NCBI GenBank assembly: GCA_941918925.1 | Contig: OW799236.1 | Coordinates: 84,780,213-84,844,212, forward strand | Reading direction: 5' to 3' | DNA from: Phyto melanocephala | Lineage: Eukaryota; Arthropoda; Insecta; Diptera; Rhinophoridae | DNA length: 64,000 nucleotides | Shown: piece by piece, positions 41,553-53,776 of the stretch | How positions within the stretch are numbered: the stretch's first letter is position 1 | How the letters are laid out: every line of letters begins with the position of its first letter | The notes under the pieces: generated by a model | Seen by the model: only the letters and a program-made list of their open reading frames with translations | Told to the model about the DNA's origin: nothing | The model's database searches: none | Position numbers and translations under genes: made by a program

Positions 41553-42425
41553 GTTTAAACTAATATTCAAATTTTAATCAGGCTCGAGTTCATATTAACA
41601 TTCTTATTGTTACAAAGAATTTTTTTATTTGTGATAAGTGAAAGAATAATTTGAAAAATTATATTTTTACCGACAACTAGCCGAGTGGAATGCATTTTCG
41701 AAACCAGCTACGATTTCATCATCAGCACTCTTTGATCGGTGGGTGCATGTTGGTTGTAAATATCATCTATTTAACTCACGGGACTTAAGTTAATTGAATT
41801 CGGTAACTACTTTAGTTTTCCTTTTTCATATATTTTTACCATAATGAGTTAGATTGAAATTAAAAATTAAATTTACGTAAGCACAGGGCACGGTGCAAAC
41901 AATCATTAATTCACTGTTGGTCAATCAACATTCAGTTGTATACTGACCTCACAGAAAAATAAAACAAATGATTATAAACATTGATTGTTAAAAACAATCA
42001 TATCTGTTCTTATCGTGGCTAGAGCAGGACAAGAACTGGTGGCTAGAGCAGGACAATAATAGTGATAAAAATGAAAGATAATAACAAACAAAAGTAAAAG
42101 GGTTGCTGTTGGGCAAAAATTTCAATCTAACTCATTGTGAAAATATATATGAAAAAGGAAAACTAAAGTAGTTACCGAATTCAATTAACTTAAGTTCCGT
42201 GAGTTAAATAGATGATATTTACAACCAACATGCACCCACCGATCAAAGAGTGCTGATGATGAAATCGTAGCTGGTTTCGAAAATGCATTCCACTCGGCTA
42301 GTTGTCGGTAAAAATATAATTTTTCAAATTATTCTTTCACTTATCACAAATAAAAAAATTCTTTGTAACAATAAGAATGTTAATATGAACTCGAGCCTGA
42401 TTAAAATTTGAATATTAGTTTAAAC
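41553..42425. repeat. Large foldback element with arms of about 310 bp
   Basis: The left arm (41553-41860) and right arm (42113-42425) are almost perfect inverted copies. The outer ends read GTTTAAACTAATATTCAAAT. Inner landmarks are GCCGAGTGGAATGCATT, CGAAACCAGCTACG and GTGGGTGCATGTTGG. The 250-bp loop contains a direct repeat GTGGCTAGAGCAGGACAA. No transposase is encoded. A 13-bp direct repeat TTAAACAATTAAT occurs at 41513 and 42420. Relatives lie at 27600-27895 and 30785-31104. Confidence 0.88.
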
Positions 42426-42589
42426 AATTAATGTAAACAAACATTATTAACTCATGAAACATGAGTTTCTTTTCATCCATTATACATGCGTTCTATGCAC
42501 TGATTTAAATTAAGTGAATATTATTAATTATATTTTCATATTAACAAAAAATGCAACATGGCTTGAACTCATGCATTCACTATTTATTT

Positions 42590-42960
42590 TACATGTTGTT
42601 TTTTTGCTGGGTTAGTATTAAAATGGGTACCTAGATTTTGGATTACATGTTGTACGGCCTTTTATTTTGAGCTGGTTTTTTGGCTTTTGATTTTTATTGT
42701 GACTTATTGTATTATACTAGTCGAGACCTTTCGTTCAATACCCATATTTTTGGGTTTAAGAAAACAAATTGTCTACCATCTTTACTCGGACACCATCATG
42801 GGCTTGAATTTTGTCATGGATTACTGTATTCTATTGTTCAAAATAAACTTGTGATTAGTATATTTAACCCACATATCTGCTATTTTGCTAAGGACGACAT
42901 ATTGAAATTTAATTTTTTCATAGTCTAGTGTTTTGGACTGGTAAAACACTTTTGCTTGAT
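42590..42960 (-). repeat. Fragment of an L-type Helentron-like copy
   Basis: Shares CTAGTCGAGACCTTTCGTTC, ACACCATCATGGG and TACTGTATTCTATTG words with 48780-49050 and 54360-54480 in the same order. Both termini are absent. Confidence 0.35.
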
Positions 42961-44483
42961 ATCTGTACTTTTTGGCGTCAGAAATGAATATTAAAAAGCA
43001 ATTGGGTTCAATTTTATAACCCCATTGGTGCAAAATTTACTTTGTTCCATAAACAAATTAAATAAATTGGATTCAGTCAACTCTTCCATCCTGGCTCAAG
43101 TGTGAACATTGTCTTGCTTGGGTAGCATTATAACAAGAGTTACTTCATATTTTAGAAGAAAATATTTAATCCCATATCGTTTCTTAAGATTAAATCAAAA
43201 TAATCTTTTCAACTTTGCGAATCTAAAACAGGTACTTCTTGAGTTAGTGGCAATTCAAAAATAATACTGAATTTATTTATTTTATTTATTTTATACGTTT
43301 TCTAATTTCCAAACGTACGCAGACAGAAAAATACTATTAACACAATGCTGTCCTGACGTGGATGAAGGTATTGCAATGTAGTCAAAACATCAAAATGATA
43401 AAAAATACAAGGTTACAATATCAGATCAACAAAATTAATAAACTTGATGTGAACACAATTTTACGATAATACATATAGAGATTAAATAGAATGTTGTACC
43501 GGTGTAGAATTAGTGCATATACAACACTAAAACATAAGATTAGTTTTCTTTTTTCATCTATAGTTCCGTGTCAGAACAAAATAATAGAAGATTTGAATTT
43601 TTGTTTTTACAGCGCACAGAGAAGTATTTGGCCTGAAAAGCTGGACAAAAAGGCAAAACTGAATTTTAAGAAATCTTAAGAACTACGCAGCTCGACAGAC
43701 AACAATATTTTACATTATATTGTAAATTTTGAAGACTTTTAGTTGCGATTTGTAGCTCTGAGACCCTGCTAAAGTTAGGAAAGTTAAGAAAATTATATGA
43801 GATTTTAATATTTTTTTCGGTTTCTGGATGTTTATATAATATTTTCTTTGCGGCTAAACGAAAAAAGAATTTAAAAATGATTGAAAGGCTGAAAGGCTGA
43901 AAGGCCTTATCAGAAGTTAATTAAAAAATAAAAAAAAATTTTAAATGTGTTGAATATTCATGTTGAAAAAATTCGTTCAAAAGCTAAACAAAAAAAAATT
44001 ATACATTTTTTTTGAAAAAAAAAGAAAAGGAAGAGGTTTTTAAAAGTGAGGTTAGCATCTCTACGAATTATGTTTGATGCCACAATAAAATTTGGAATTT
44101 CTAATTTTAGAAACAAAAAGTTTTCGCCATTATTTTTCTCGATTTTTTAAAATTTTTACATTTCTTCTATTTTTGCTCATCAGGCACTTTTTCTTATACA
44201 TTTATATCGTCATCAGCTTCTATGTATTTTGAATTATTGATTTCAACTGTAATTCACATCACTTTTACCATTTCACAATGTTAATACCTGACTATAATTA
44301 TAAATTTCAAAAATTATTATCGATAATAGTTATAAGGGAATGTCCCACGCATCCCCATAAAGGATATTTTTATATACCTGCTCTACAAAATATTTGTTAA
44401 AAAAATAAATAAACGTACGTACCTAATAAGAATAATTATTAAAAGCATTAATCACAAAAATAAGTTTACAAAAAATAAATACA
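42961..44483. other. AT-rich stretch, nothing recognised
   Basis: Holds a short triple repeat GAAAGGCT near 43885-43905. The 62-codon frame at 43491 has no domain. Confidence 0.5.
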
Positions 44484-44530
44484 GGTACATAACAAATACA
44501 TGGGCACCCAGGTATCAGTCTACCATCCAA

Positions 44531-44779
44531 TTGTCAGAAGAAGCTGCCGAGGCCAGAAATTATCACTTACGATTATATCGTACGAATTATTCGAGGAAAC
44601 TCAGCAGAAGCGATACAAATCGAGATGTCTTGAATAGGTTATTTCTGAGTAGTGACCCTTTTATAAGCTGCAGTACGCAAAGACAACGGATTAATAAAAA
44701 AGCTTTTTCATCAGAAACCATCACACTTCTTCTTCCTGACACCGATGATGCAGCTAATAAGGATATACATACGACATAA
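44531..44779 (+). pseudogene. Conserved-looking ORF fragment, probably TE-derived, function unknown
   Basis: The 82 codons before the stop read LSEEAAEARNYHLRLYR, then SRKLSRSDTNRDVLNRLF and LSSDPFISC, then a variable tail. The first codon is TTG, but the frame is open upstream to at least about 44462, so this is the end of a longer frame or an exon. AG dinucleotides at 44483-44484 (ATACAG) and 44510-44511 (CACCCAG) could be splice acceptors. From memory, a segment of the form LSEE(A/S)xEARNxxxRxxR...SRxxTNxDxLxRLxxSSDP recurs in many arthropod multi-copy uncharacterised proteins that look transposon-related. I cannot name the superfamily. Its composition is more balanced than the AT-rich surroundings, and the hydrophilic pattern is unlike a chance frame. 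No catalytic residues can be assigned. Confidence 0.35.
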
Positions 44780-44912
44780 TAATTATTAAGAAATTTTTAT
44801 TAGTATAACTTTTCCGTATATTAAGTATTAAATAATATAAAATAAATATAATAAAGTCTTTTTTCATAAAAAAATACTGTTTCATAACAGCCTTACAATT
44901 TTCAAATACTTT

Positions 44913-47627
44913 TTATACCCGCCACCAAAAAAATGGTGGGGGTATATTCATTTTGTCATTCCGTTTGTAACACATCGAAATATCCATTTTAGACCCCATA
45001 AAGTATATATATTCTGAATCGGGGTTTGATTTTATGACGATCTAGCTATGTCCGTCCGTCTGTTGAAAGCACGATAGAGGTCGCACCGAAAAAGCTAAGG
45101 GGCTCAAATTTTGCCAGAATCTTTCTTATAGACAAGGTTTGTTTGGTATTGAAAATGGGCTAAATCGGAATATTAGGAAGAGAGTTATAGCTCGAAAAGC
45201 AAGAGTAGCTCGAAAAAACCGTGTCCTTCGAACATCGAATAAAATTGAATTGTGTCCAAACGCCTTACCGTAGACTCATAAAACTTCGAATATATATTTC
45301 CTGGGTTAAAACAATATTTACCCCGAAAATTGTTTAAATCTATGCATTAGGAGAGGAGTTATCGATCAAAATGTACGAAAATTTATACCGCACAGTGTAT
45401 TTTTCGGTATATTTAAAAACAAAAACGTCATAAAAGCAACAAAATCGGATGTACGACTCTGAAATTTTGCACACTTTGCTTTTTAGCGACACGCTTTCTT
45501 GTAACGGCAAATCAATGTGCCACGCCCACTTTTACGCCCACCTCCCATATAACGTTTTAACTAAAATTCATATAATTTCTCTATTTATAAAGATTTTGGA
45601 ATAATAAAGGCCTATATTGAAACACCTCAGTTGTACTCATTCAAAAAATAACTTTGACACGCCTACTATAACGCCCACTTTTCACGTTATCTACCGTTAA
45701 TGAAATTTAAAAGCTCATAAAACCGCTAAAATTAGAGGTATGATGATAAATTTTGCTACGTCTATCCCCCTAGGCAATTTCATTACTATGAAAAAAAATT
45801 AAGGTGCCATGCCCACTTTTACGCCCACCTCCCATATAACGTTTTACCTAAAATTCATATAATTTCTCTATTAATAAAGATTTTGGAATAATAAAGGACT
45901 ATATTGAAACACCTAAGTTGTACTCATTAGCAGAAACAACTTTGACACGCCTACTATAACGCCCACTTTCATTTTTGAATTGTGTCTGGAAGCATAAACG
46001 TAGTCATGAAACTTCGAATATATATTTATCGAGTCAAAAGAATATTTTTCCCTAAAAATCGCTTAATTCTATGAATTAGGAAAAGAGTTATAGATAAAAA
46101 TATACGAAAATTTATACCGCACAGTGTATATTTCAAATTTAAAACGTAATAAAACTGAAAAAACTATATGTACGATTCTGAAATTTTGCAAACATGGCTT
46201 TTTGGTCAAAGTCTTCGTTATAACGGAAAATAGATGTGCCACGCACACTTTTTTCCTTAAGTTTTTATAAAAATATATTAGTCATATATATTAGCATTTA
46301 TTCATCTTACACTGCACCATTTATTGTACTGTAGCTAAATATAAGATAAAGATGATAAGATAGATGACTCTACTACCAACTACTAGATGGCATGCTAACA
46401 AGTTATGCTTATGTTCTCCTGAAGTTATGCTCTATTAAAAATGGGAATTTAGGAAAATTTTTCCCTAAGTAAAAAAAAATTATCTCAACATTATAAACAA
46501 TTTATTTTTATGTACTAATGGCTAACAAATTTTAAAATTATACAAAACTTATTTCGTTTGAAAATCTTTTAAAAGCAAAATGTTATAGAAGTTTAAAAAT
46601 CAAAATGTTACTAATAAATTTCCCGTTTTAGAAAACTGCAGAGAATGTATATTTTAAATCACCCTGTGGCCCTTAAAATTTAACCTTAAATTCACTTTCT
46701 TCCTCTAATATTCGTGTACTTTCTCTATGAATAAAGATTTTGGAATACTAAAGGACTATATTGAAATATCTAAGTTATGTTTATTAGCAGAAACTTTATT
46801 GACACGCGTATTTTAACGGCCACTTTCATTGAAAGACTAAATTTACGAAAACATTTTACTACCGTACCGAAGTTATAATGGGTGGTTTAATTTTAAGGGA
46901 CTATGTTGATTTTGAATAAAATTATTATGAAATTATTATCATTTATTTTTATAATGATAATATTTGTATGCTTCAATTATGTATGGAACAAAATATCGGC
47001 CAAATGGCCCCCCAACCTAGGCGGCACACTTCGATCCGATAGTCCATATTTTCAATGACACTGTTGATGCTCGATTGTTGGGCACGATGATGAGTCGAGG
47101 TTGCTTGCTCTTTTGCCACGTTATCGTGAAAAACAGCAATGTTTCCCATTCAACGAGCTAAGATGGCATTCACAGATGTTTTCACATTTCATACAGACCT
47201 GCTTTGCAGACATTTAAATATTTTTTACAATTCTCACGATTGTGGACGAATTCGAACGATTATGTTGACCAAAAGAATCACGAAGTGCACAAAATGCATT
47301 TTGATTCGAACGCCCATTTTTATAAAAATCTTTAATATTTAAAAGCGTTGCTCGATTGCGTATCTTTCCACGGTTCAAATTGAGTTAGCCTGAGATTGAG
47401 AAATGTCAAATGAAATACAAGAAAAAAGTTGAAGTTTAGATGTGGTTCACCTTAAACATGGGCCCTTAAAATTTAACCACCCTCTACAAAGAAAGTGATA
47501 CATATTTTATTATAAAGAGATTATTCTATAGCAATTAACAAAATAATAAATATTGTGCTTTAAATGTACACAAAATTGGTGGTGGGTATAAAAGATTCGG
47601 CACAGCCGAATATAGTGCTCTTACTTG
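44913..47627 (+). mobile_element. Helentron/INE-like composite element, P type, copy 2
   Basis: Complete ends: TTATACCCGCCACC...GGTGGGGGTATA at 5', and GGTGGTGGGTATAAAAG, hairpin ATTCGGCACAGCCGAAT and CTCTTACTTG at 3', between T's. The interior follows copy 1 (4986-6852): CGATAGAGGTCGCACCG, then tandem units of about 280 bp with CCACGCCCACTTTTACGCCC, then the nested mariner derivative. About 430 bp (46256-46690) is absent from copy 1 and may be a later insertion. It encodes no Rep or helicase, so it would depend on enzymes from elsewhere. Confidence 0.85.
46878..47484 (-). mobile_element. Mariner-like deletion derivative nested in P copy 2
   Basis: Same unit as 6111-6727. Inverted ends are ATGGGTGGTTTAATTTTAAG and, at the right, TTAAAATTTAACCACCCTC, flanked by TA at 46876-46877 and 47485-47486. 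The transposase remnant is further decayed than in copy 1. Confidence 0.72.
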
Positions 47628-48749
47628 TTTTTAATTAGACCGTAAATCATAATATGTATGCATGTGCATACAGTCTGTTAAAAATGGGTTTAAACTTTTA
47701 AAATAAACATTTGTTAATTGAGTTTTACTATTTATTCCGTCTTTTATTCCTTAGGAATGTGGATTTTGGAAAAATCTTAAAAATTTAAACTTTTTGGTTC
47801 TTTAATTTTTTTTGATTGCATTTTGAAAACAAGAAGTTTTAAAAATTTTGCAGGAAAAATTCCGAAACTCCGAAATAGTAATAGATAGAAAAGAAATGTG
47901 TTGGTTAGCAAAATTTTCCGGTGTATCTTTTGATTCTCTTGCTATTAAAATCGGAAAATCCGTTTTCAAGTTATGACAAAATATATTAGGCAACCCAACG
48001 ATTTAGGGGGTGAAATATGCCACGCATTTAAAAGAAAATCCTTACGTACTAGAGAAAAACGGAAAACAGATTTGAATTAAGGGCATCAAAATTCATATAG
48101 TCCACATACTTTTATTTCTAGGGTAGACAAAAATTTTTTTTGTTGCGCAGTGTACTTTTGTTGCGCAGTGTAATTTTTTCAAAATCTGCCACTAGACTTT
48201 TTATATCATACTTCATCTAAAACTAGCAAGAAATTAAAACTTTTAATTAAAAAAACACGTTATATAATTTTGGCCATCTTTTCAGCCAAATACTCCTCTG
48301 TGCAGCGTTGTGTTGATACACAGCACTAATAGATTTCACAAGTATTTAAAGGTCCTAAGTTGCCCGGCATAATCATTCAAAAGTTTGGAATTTTTATTAA
48401 GTAAAGCACTTCATTCTGATTCATGAGCTTTTCTTAAATTTCTTTTTTCAGAGATGTACAACCTCAACAATAAAATTATAAATTTCGGCCTATAATTTTA
48501 TAAACATTTTTTAATTGACATGTGATTTGTAAGTCGCATTATGCCTATCACTTCTCTTTATCATTTGTTAGTAATATCCAAACCAGAGTAATGTGGTATT
48601 TTTCAAAAATATATTCTCCAGTATATCGGCCCACAAGCAGATTGATGTAAACACCCATCAAATGGTTTGGGTTAAGGAAAAGCAACTTTGGGAATGTAAG
48701 TTTGGCACTGTAGTTCGTGATTAATATATACATCGGCCTTTTACCATTC
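47628..48749. other. AT-rich stretch, nothing recognised
   Basis: Holds a small tandem repeat, TTTTGTTGCGCAGTGTA twice at about 48139-48173. No gene was found. Confidence 0.5.
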
Positions 48750-49868
48750 AGTACATTAGAATAGTGACCACATTATTTCTAACACCATCTTGATTTTAAA
48801 TTATTACATAGCAGTATTATACTTGCTCTCTTTCTGTTTATAACCACATTGATGGGGTTAAGAAAAAAATTTTCCGCATCATAGTTTATTTTATTTTACT
48901 GGTCAATCCCTTCTATTTAACACCAATATTGGGTGGATTAAAGAGGCTATAATCGTAGTTACTATAATTGACAAATATATTCGCCATTTTATATTTTAAC
49001 TCTTTCTTAGTTTACTGTACTCTGCTGGACAAGTCCTTTCGTTTGATACCAATATTGATGGATTTGAAGTGGGTACATTTTTATTACTAAATTCGACCCA
49101 TACATAAATTTATTGTACACCATTTCGTAGCGATGGTCATTATAGATTTTGTATTGTGTAAAGTCTTAAATATTTTGCTAGTTAACCTGTTTCTTTTGAT
49201 AACAATATCGTTTCTCTCTGTTGTCCAAAAGCGGAGAAAAATCGATCTTCGTTTGCAAATTTTAGGAAAAACACTGATGCATTTGTATTTTGATGCTTAT
49301 ATTTCAGTTAGTTTCAAACTAATTTGACAGTTTTACTCTGCAATAATTTTCGAGGCTACGACTCGTATTTTAGTGCCCTTAGCATGTCCAGAAATTAAGT
49401 AGGAGCTTTCATAACTTGATATTCTTAAACAACTTTAAAAATTTTTTTTGCCTATAACTTTACCGGTTTGTGAGCAATTCATCAAAAATTTCTACGAATA
49501 GTCCTGGACACATATAATATCTACAAGTACTAGCAAACGTGTCCTTATGTCGTCATTATGAAATTGTGAAAAATTTTTTTGTTTTTAATTATGGACAAAA
49601 AAGATGCAGTCATGTTTATCTCAGAAAGTTATAAGGCGAGTGTACGGAATATCAATAGCGACTCATTCCCGGATATTTGCAAAACACTAATACCACATAC
49701 AGATCTGTGCAACATGTGGAGGCTTCTAAAAGTTGATTTCAACTAACATACGGACAGACAAACATTATAAATACTTTATGGGTTTGGACATCATTATTGC
49801 ATAAATAAAAAACAGAATAAAAAGTCTATCTATGCCCGTGACACCACAGGGAAGGGTATAAAAAGGGT
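48750..49868 (-). mobile_element. L-type Helentron-like copy
   Basis: Minus orientation. The 5' hairpin in reverse complement lies at the right end (GTGACACCACAGGGAAGGG then TATAAAA). Inside are AAAGTTGATTTCAACTAACA and ATACGGACAGAC, then CCTATAACTTTACCGG and CTTATATTTCAGTTAG. Further left are repeated units around ACACCAT-TTG and ACTGGTCAA. It serves as the uninterrupted reference for the split copy at 4795-7270. The shared 3' terminus is not preserved. Confidence 0.6.
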
Positions 49869-50519
49869 TCAACAATGATGTTAAAGAACACAGACAAAAA
49901 AAGCTGTTTGTTAAGGAAATGTTTCGATGAATGGGGAAATCAATTAAATATCCAATAAAAAGTTCAAGTTAATGTATACTTTAAACGTTTATGTTGTGTA
50001 TGAAAGTGAAATTGTTGCTATAAATTGAAAAGAATGTCCGTTTCAATTGGTTTTTTTTTATGATTCATAAATATAACTGCAAATAAAATAAAGAACATTT
50101 TATTTTTTATTTCAATTGGTTTTGTCATGAACATTTTTCTGTTCATCACATCTTTGTTTTGAAATATTTTTTTTAGATTAAACATTTGCACAAGTTTGAA
50201 TTAATTAATTGATCAAATTGATCTGAAGGTCAATCAAAAACGTCACTTTACAATTTGGCAAAATGACACATGTGAATACGCTAATAGGGGATGGCCTGCA
50301 GAAGAAAACAAAGAAATCAATTGTTTGTTAAATGTTTCTTAGTAAAACAGCACTTTTTTAAACAGATGATAAATCTTTTTTTAAGAAAAGTTTATTTTTA
50401 CATATTATGTTAAGCGAAAAATACTCAGGATGCCTTTTCTGTACGATGGAAATCCACTAAAACGTTAAAAGAATATTTATAGAAAATATTTCATTAGAAA
50501 GGAATTATTACAAAGAAAT
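49869..50519. other. AT-rich stretch, nothing recognised
   Basis: Nothing assignable to a gene or to a repeat family was seen. Confidence 0.5.
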
Positions 50520-51790
50520 AATGGGTGTTTTGTTTTAGCCAAATAGAGCTTTCAATAAGGATAACTGTAAAGGTAGCTGTCAGACTAATGAAGCGTTTTT
50601 GACTTTTGTTTTCCGTTTACTTTGGCAAATCACCATCTAAAAATAATGTTTAAAAATTTATAGAAACTTCCTCAAGTTTACGAGTTTTATGACCGCATTA
50701 ACTCTATTGGATAATATTCATCAAAAACGAACACGTTCCGTGCATACAGGGGAAACCATTACCGCGTTAGAGGCAAATAATACTGTTTAAAGTAGTTTAA
50801 ACTAAAGTTTGTACTCTGAATTGTTAAATGAAAATTTGAATTTGTTGCTCTTTCTTTTTTTTATATATTAAGCCATCCCAGTCCTGAATTTTTAATTACT
50901 GTGAATTGCTTAATGTAGTTTTTAACGATATTTTGGCTTTAACGATTTTTTGCCGAAAAATTTTAACGAAAAGTTACTAAGGTGGTCTGGTGATTTGTAT
51001 TCATTGTTTTACGAACCTTCAAGCAAGTAAGAAGTCTCCCGGCTTACCTCAACTGAACGTCAAATATCGTGAGCAATATCCCAATCCACACCTTTTGTAT
51101 TCCATTTAAATTTATTATAATAAAATTATAATGAATGTAAGTACTAATAACGAAAGAGTTGTGTTTTTTACTTTAATTAAGTTGAGCGCTTGCCCACACC
51201 CTTTTAATTAAAGCTTAGATCCCCTAAGTTTGAAAAGATAAGTATGTAAGTTCAAGTTAAATCCAGTACAAAGTTTGTCTAGTACTTATCTAGCAGGTCA
51301 TTTCATTTGTAATTCCCTTTTAATTACAAATCATAAACTCAAATTTATGATTCAAATTTGTCGATCCGATTCCATTACCAGCAACTAGGTCTCTGCCTGT
51401 TCACTACTTTAAAATTTTGTGGAAAGCTCTTAACTTACGTTCATGTAGGATCCAGATGTCCCAATTATTAAAACCACCAGTTCATCTATTGTGTAGTGTG
51501 CTCTGTAAATTGGCTAAGAATCAACTAGAAGATGAACCAGAATTTTATGATCAAATCATCCACAGCGCTGAGCCTCATTTCTGTAGACAGCAATGACTGA
51601 TAATTTAAAATAATACCAAATATGCGCGAAAAAGTGATAAAAATTTGGACTAACAGATTGGTGTTCATAAGGCGCAGTCGCAGAGGACATATGCCAGAAA
51701 TTATTTTTAAATATTAAATGCCATATGAATGCCATGAAAAACTGAATTTTGAGTTTTATTCACAAAAAGTGTCCTAAAAACCACTTTAAA
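50520..51790 (+). pseudogene. Old DD41D-type mariner relic, split by unrelated DNA
   Basis: Broken pieces of a Tc1/mariner transposase lie in order. Near 50705-50790 the frame gives NIHQKRTRSVHTGETITALE, like the linker after the DNA-binding domain. Near 51353-51594 come QQLGL and KLAKNQLEDEPEFYDQIIHS then AEPHFC, the region around the first catalytic aspartate, here altered (SAEPHF in place of SDEAHF). Near 51626-51708 come KIWTNRLVFIRRSRRGHMPE and IIFKY before a stop, the C-terminal tail. Stops, frameshifts and a missing second half of the catalytic core make it inactive. About 550 bp between the first two pieces has no mariner similarity and looks like an insertion. Possible ends are GGGTGTTTTG near 50523 and AAAGTGTCCTAAAAAC near 51755. 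It is much older than the copy at 57972-58915. Confidence 0.5.
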
Positions 51791-51966
51791 AGAGGTGTCT
51801 GACAGACGACAGGGAATTAACCCTTCCATATACCTGATAAATATGCCTTGTTAAGAAAAGATCTTTCAAATGTTAAACCTCGCGCCATCTCCTTCTATTC
51901 TCCTTTTAAAGAAGGTAACAAACAAATTGGAAGCAGCGAAAAGTGAATTACCTTTTTAAGAATTCT

Positions 51967-52730
51967 AAAGCTGGAGTTACATACCATGCGTTCTATCCGT
52001 TGTTCCGTCTTATGCATCTGTCAAAAAGTAGAATCAGTGTAATTGTATGTGACAAGTTACACGGCAAAACGCAAAGAATGCATAAACGTATCAACGCAGC
52101 AAAGTAGGTTTACTTTCTACTTTTGTATCCGTCGCAGAAAAGGTGAAAAAATATCAGCTGTTGTTGATAGCCATGGATGGCAAATAATTTTTTTTTGTCA
52201 ATGTTATCGATAAATCTGATTGTGTGGTGGATTTATTTTTTCCATTCTTTTGTATTAAAAAATGTTTTTAATGAAAGAAAAAGCATTCGAAATAAAGTTT
52301 ACAATTACTTTTAAGAAAAACATACATAAAAACTAATTTTAAACACAGTTTTTTCATTACAAAAACTGTTATTCTACTTATCGATAAATATTATGTGCTG
52401 AGTGTCATCTCTGTTTGTTTATTATTAAAAGAAAACAAGTGCAATGAAGGAGATGCTTATTGATGCTTGTGTTATTTTTGAACTTTTTGTAGCACAAAAT
52501 ATCATGTGCATAAACTAAATGAATTCCATAAATTCCCTTAAATTGTCAATTTTACTTTCCATTTTGGCATAATTATTTTTAGTTAATAAAAATATAAACA
52601 CAACTGATTAAAACATAAGAGTTGATGCATAAAACGCATTGTTTGTAACTTGAGTTTAGAAACGTATAAAAAGGTGAAAAAGTATCAAACGCAACAACGC
52701 ATGAACGGATGGTATGTAACTCCACCTTAA
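51967..52730. mobile_element. TIR element of about 760 bp, superfamily unknown
   Basis: The left end AAGCTGGAGTTACATACCAT matches the reverse complement of the right end (AAGGTGGAGTTACATACCAT) with one mismatch. Weaker similarity continues for about 25 bp (CCGTTGTTCCGT against GCGTTGTTGCGT). The interior is AT-rich without a transposase. Target duplication is not clear. Confidence 0.7.
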
Positions 52731-53776
52731 GTCATAAGTGATAAAGCCTTGATTTGAAATGGCTTCCAAAATGCGAAATAATTTGCCATACATGATGTGC
52801 TTCAAAATGAGTATGTGCAACGTCATGCAGAAGATGTTAAAGAATTTCTGTAAACAAACAAAGTAAAGTAATGAAACGTCAGTTGTTTGATTTTTAAGAA
52901 ATATGCATCAGTTCTACACACTTGTTAATATTAAAATCATTAGTGTTTTCATCTAAATTTAATTACTTCATCATAATTTGAACTCCTGCACAATCACTTC
53001 CTTATCATGTTTTTTTTTACTGGGAATTTAATATATATAGACAAAATTGCCTGAACATTAATTCTCTTTAAAAGGAAGAATTTTATTTTTTTATAAATAC
53101 TTTCATATATTTATTTTAACCACTTACATTTCATTTCCTCTCCAAATAAACAAATTAAAAAAATTTCGTTTTCGCTGAACTGTTAAATTCGTTAAATAGC
53201 CGACAGCAGAAAAACTATACTGTAGCAACATTATTATTTATTGTTTGTTTTTCTCATAAGTTATTTACTTTTTTTTTCTTTTTTTTGCAACGCTATCAAA
53301 TATTTGGACTTTTTAGGAAAAATAATGAATTTTATATTGAATACTCTTCAATAGCACTATAGTATAAAAACCATAAAAAAACACCTGCTGTTTTTCAATA
53401 GAAAATTTAATCAAAAAAATTATAATAGTAACGGATGCATTATGAAATATTACGTGAGAAATGCTACAACTTTATATAAAACTAATTTTTAATAACAATT
53501 TTCAGTTTAAATTTATTTATTATTTTTTTTTTATTTATCCGATGTTGTTAACAGGGCTGCCATTCATGACGATTGTACAACTTTTTTGACGATTTTTTAG
53601 AACAAATTTGGAAAAATACCGAGTGACAATTTCTTATACAAAAATTCTTACATATGGCATTTTGCTGATATTACCACTTTATAATATAGACTCTAACAAC
53701 TAAACAATACTAAAGGACTACAAATTAAAGTAACACAGTATACATGCATAAGTTAAGAGGTGGATCCTATTTTAAG
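52731..53776. other. AT-rich stretch, nothing recognised
   Basis: Only homopolymer-rich sequence was found. Confidence 0.5.
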
